Assembly (NCBI RefSeq): GCF_031755915.1
Contig: NC_083381.1
Location: 2,988,501-3,052,500, forward strand
Length of the DNA: 64,000 bases
DNA from: Ziziphus jujuba
Lineage: Eukaryota; Streptophyta; Magnoliopsida; Rosales; Rhamnaceae
Direction of reading: 5' to 3'
The stretch's first letter is position 1. Every line of letters starts with the position of its first letter. Below the pieces are notes generated by a model that was not told where the DNA came from, ran no database searches, and saw nothing but the letters and a program-made list of their open reading frames with translations. The position numbers were made by a program, and so were the translations under genes. Below, piece by piece: positions 62,192-64,000 of the stretch.

Positions 62192-63429
62192 TAACGTTTT
62201 CTTAATTCTTTTAATATTATACAAATTTTAACAATGAAATTATTTATAAAAGTGGAATATATATTTTTTATTTTGGGTTGCTTAGTAGCAACTATGTCAA
62301 ATAAGATCTTAGTTGCTATAAAACTTTATTTTTAACTTGATGTTACCATGAAAACATCCCATACACAATACAATAAAAATAAAAAATAAAAAAAAAATAA
62401 AAAAATCCAATAACTATGTAGAAAGGACCAATGAATCCCTCTTTTACAATTTAAAAAAAGAAGAAGTCAAAACCAGATTTTAGACAAGATCGATCTTAAG
62501 ATTTTTCTTTTGCATTAATCAAAAAATTAAATACTTGAACCTATTCTTAAATGCCATCTGTTTTAAGTAGAATAGACTTCAAAACCTTTTCATTGTCATT
62601 GGCCGTGTTGTGTGGAAATTTCATCATTTGGGTCTAGTGCCATTAATTACATGGCAATTCAAACTTTTCTAATTGTGGATGTTGACTTTTGATGGAATTC
62701 TTGGTGCATAAATATCATGGTTTTTATTTTTTATTTTTGGAGGAACATAAATATCAAAATCTTGAATTATATATATATATATATATATATCCATGGATGA
62801 AATATATGCCCAAACGATTAAAATGTAATTTCTAAAATAAAATAATTATTAAGAAAAAAGTATTTATGCAAAGAATATAAAAATTATTTACTAATTAATG
62901 GGTCACATGGTGTGTTGGCGTACTTATCATAAGTGTAGTTAGACACAATCAATCTAGTAACAGCCACACTAGCAACAGCCTGGGGGCAACAGCCACACTA
63001 GCCAAAAAAAAAATATAAAAAAAATCTCTATAATTGTGTTTTAATTCAAATCTTCCGTTTTAAACATAAAGATATATATATACATATATTCTACATGAAT
63101 AAAATATTTATATAAATTAAAGGATTTATGAAACTTTTCTCCTTTAGGGTAATTTATTTTTCTTTTCTACTGAAAAAAAAAATAAAGGAAAAGAAAATTT
63201 CAAATGATATGGTTCCATATACATAAATTGATGTACTCATTTATCCCTTGAAAACGTTACCTTGTCTATCTCAGGCACTACATTATTGATTAATTTCATT
63301 TAGTTAGTCAAGTCAATAAAGAAATTATGAAGTTCACACTTTTATCAATAAAATTATATGTGTAAACATGAGCTTGGAAATTTCTAGTCAACACGTTATT
63401 GGTTAATTAGAAAATTAATCATCGGAAAA
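58575..63429. other. AT-rich intergenic spacer, copy 2
   Basis: Colinear with 32923-37950. It contains the same internal tandem duplication (units near 59965 and 61890). About 110 bp around 61625-61720 is absent from copy 1, and a short repeat of CAACAGCCACACTAGC lies at 62960-63001. No genes recognised. Confidence 0.75.
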
Positions 63430-63564
63430 TTTCTAATACATAACTTAGAATAACAGTTCGTGACATGATGTTTATTGGTTGATAGAATCTTGTAGTTCTT
63501 CTTTTTTCTCCTTTTCCGTACAGGTTTTAGTATTTTAACTCTTTTATTTTTTATTTTTTTTGTG

Positions 63565-63595
<31 letters not shown>

Positions 63596-63759
63596 TGGGG
63601 GGGGGGGGGGGGGGGAGGGGAGGGGGGAACACAATTGGGATAGGTGCACGTCGATCACCATTGGTCCAATAACTGGACTCTATATATATGGGCATATAAA
63701 CAGACATTCAATTCATACAAAGTTCATATCCTTTTAGTCTTTACCATTAAACCTATCTA
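63430..63759 (+). promoter_or_regulatory. RLP upstream region, copy 4
   Basis: TATA box CTATATATAT at about 63680-63689, about 75 bp before the ATG, preceded by the CCAAT-containing ATTGGTCCAATAACTGGACT shared with copy 2. A TG/T/G homopolymer block lies about 70 bp upstream of the TATA box. Confidence 0.65.
63561..63627 (+). repeat. (TG)n-T17-G19 low-complexity block
   Basis: About nine TG repeats, then 17 T, 19 G (63597-63615), A, GGGG, A, GGGGGG. The paralogous stretch in copy 2 (about 40556-40595) has only T and A runs. Confidence 0.93.
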
Positions 63760-64000
63760 ATGGAGAACTCTAGCCACCTTTTTGTGTTTCTAATAGCAAT
63801 TGCAAGCTTGAGTAGTACCATTACCATAAGCTTCTGCAATGGAACTGTGAATGTGTTTTGCAAAGAGAGTGAGAGACAGGCTCTTTTGAGCTTCAAGCAT
63901 GACCTGAAGGATCCTATGAACCGACTTTCAAGCTGGAAGGGTTCAGGAGATTGTTGCAGCTGGACTGGTATTTCTTGCGATAACTTAACCGGTCATGTTC
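63760..64000 (+). CDS. LRR receptor-like protein, copy 4, 5' end (runs off the window)
   Basis: Starts at ATG 63760 and is open for 80 codons to the window edge. Signal peptide [20 protein letters not shown]..., then the LRR N-terminal cap ([44 protein letters not shown]). It is nearly identical to the start of the 40721 copy, with changes such as Gly/Ser and Arg/His in the cap. Both cap cysteine pairs are present. It is the only local RLP copy without a visible lesion, but only about 8% of the expected protein is seen. A cell-surface immune receptor role is inferred from the family. Confidence 0.9.
   Translation, partial: MENSSHLFVFLIAIASLSSTITISFCNGTVNVFCKESERQALLSFKHDLKDPMNRLSSWKGSGDCCSWTGISCDNLTGHV

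Overview
Nuclear DNA of a flowering plant, almost certainly a eudicot and probably a rosid. The evidence is very AT-rich spacers, plant-type Ty3/gypsy and Ty1/copia elements, a FAR1-type Mutator-like transposon, a TRIM element, a tRNA-derived SINE, a receptor-like protein (RLP) of the EIX2/HcrVf kind with GT-AG introns nearby, and a plastid-type MurF gene. The species cannot be fixed from the sequence alone. By length the window is mostly transposable elements. Host genes are few and nearly all are broken.

Layout. (1) 1-19350: an old Ty3/gypsy element with LTRs of about 3.3 kb. Its right LTR is split by an 11.8-kb Mutator-like element (MULE, 7331-19108), and the right terminal inverted repeat of that MULE is itself split by a TRIM retrotransposon (17982-19016, 5-bp target duplication AGGAA). 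This is three-level nesting. The MULE carries a decayed FAR1-type transposase and three minus-strand fragments that look like captured host genes: an AAA ATPase (CIP111-like), a GRF zinc-finger/transmembrane protein and PAM16. (2) 19351-40720: a SINE, a signal-peptide-only RLP remnant, a recombinant gypsy element, and a decayed copia element. The copia element contains a solo LTR, a 1.3-kb foldback element and a hAT-like palindromic element. A spacer and a 2.5-kb Harbinger-like element follow. (3) 40721-44640: a nearly full-length RLP gene with one nonsense codon and one frameshift. (4) 45120-48084, minus strand: a three-exon MurF-like gene with several lesions. (5) 48085-63759: a second copy of block 2 (truncated RLP, tandem repeats, copia element with the same foldback, spacer) without most of the later insertions. 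(6) 63760-64000: the start of a fourth RLP copy, intact as far as it can be read.

How it fits together. The locus is a tandem RLP cluster grown by segmental duplication. Blocks 2 and 5 share the copia element at the same target site and the same foldback, so both insertions came before the duplication. The gypsy element at 20386, the solo LTR, the hAT-like element, the Harbinger-like element and two small MITEs sit in only one copy, and the other copy shows the empty site. Four RLP 5' ends keep the same promoter layout, but only the last could encode an intact protein. No prokaryotic-type system, CRISPR array, tRNA or rRNA gene was found.
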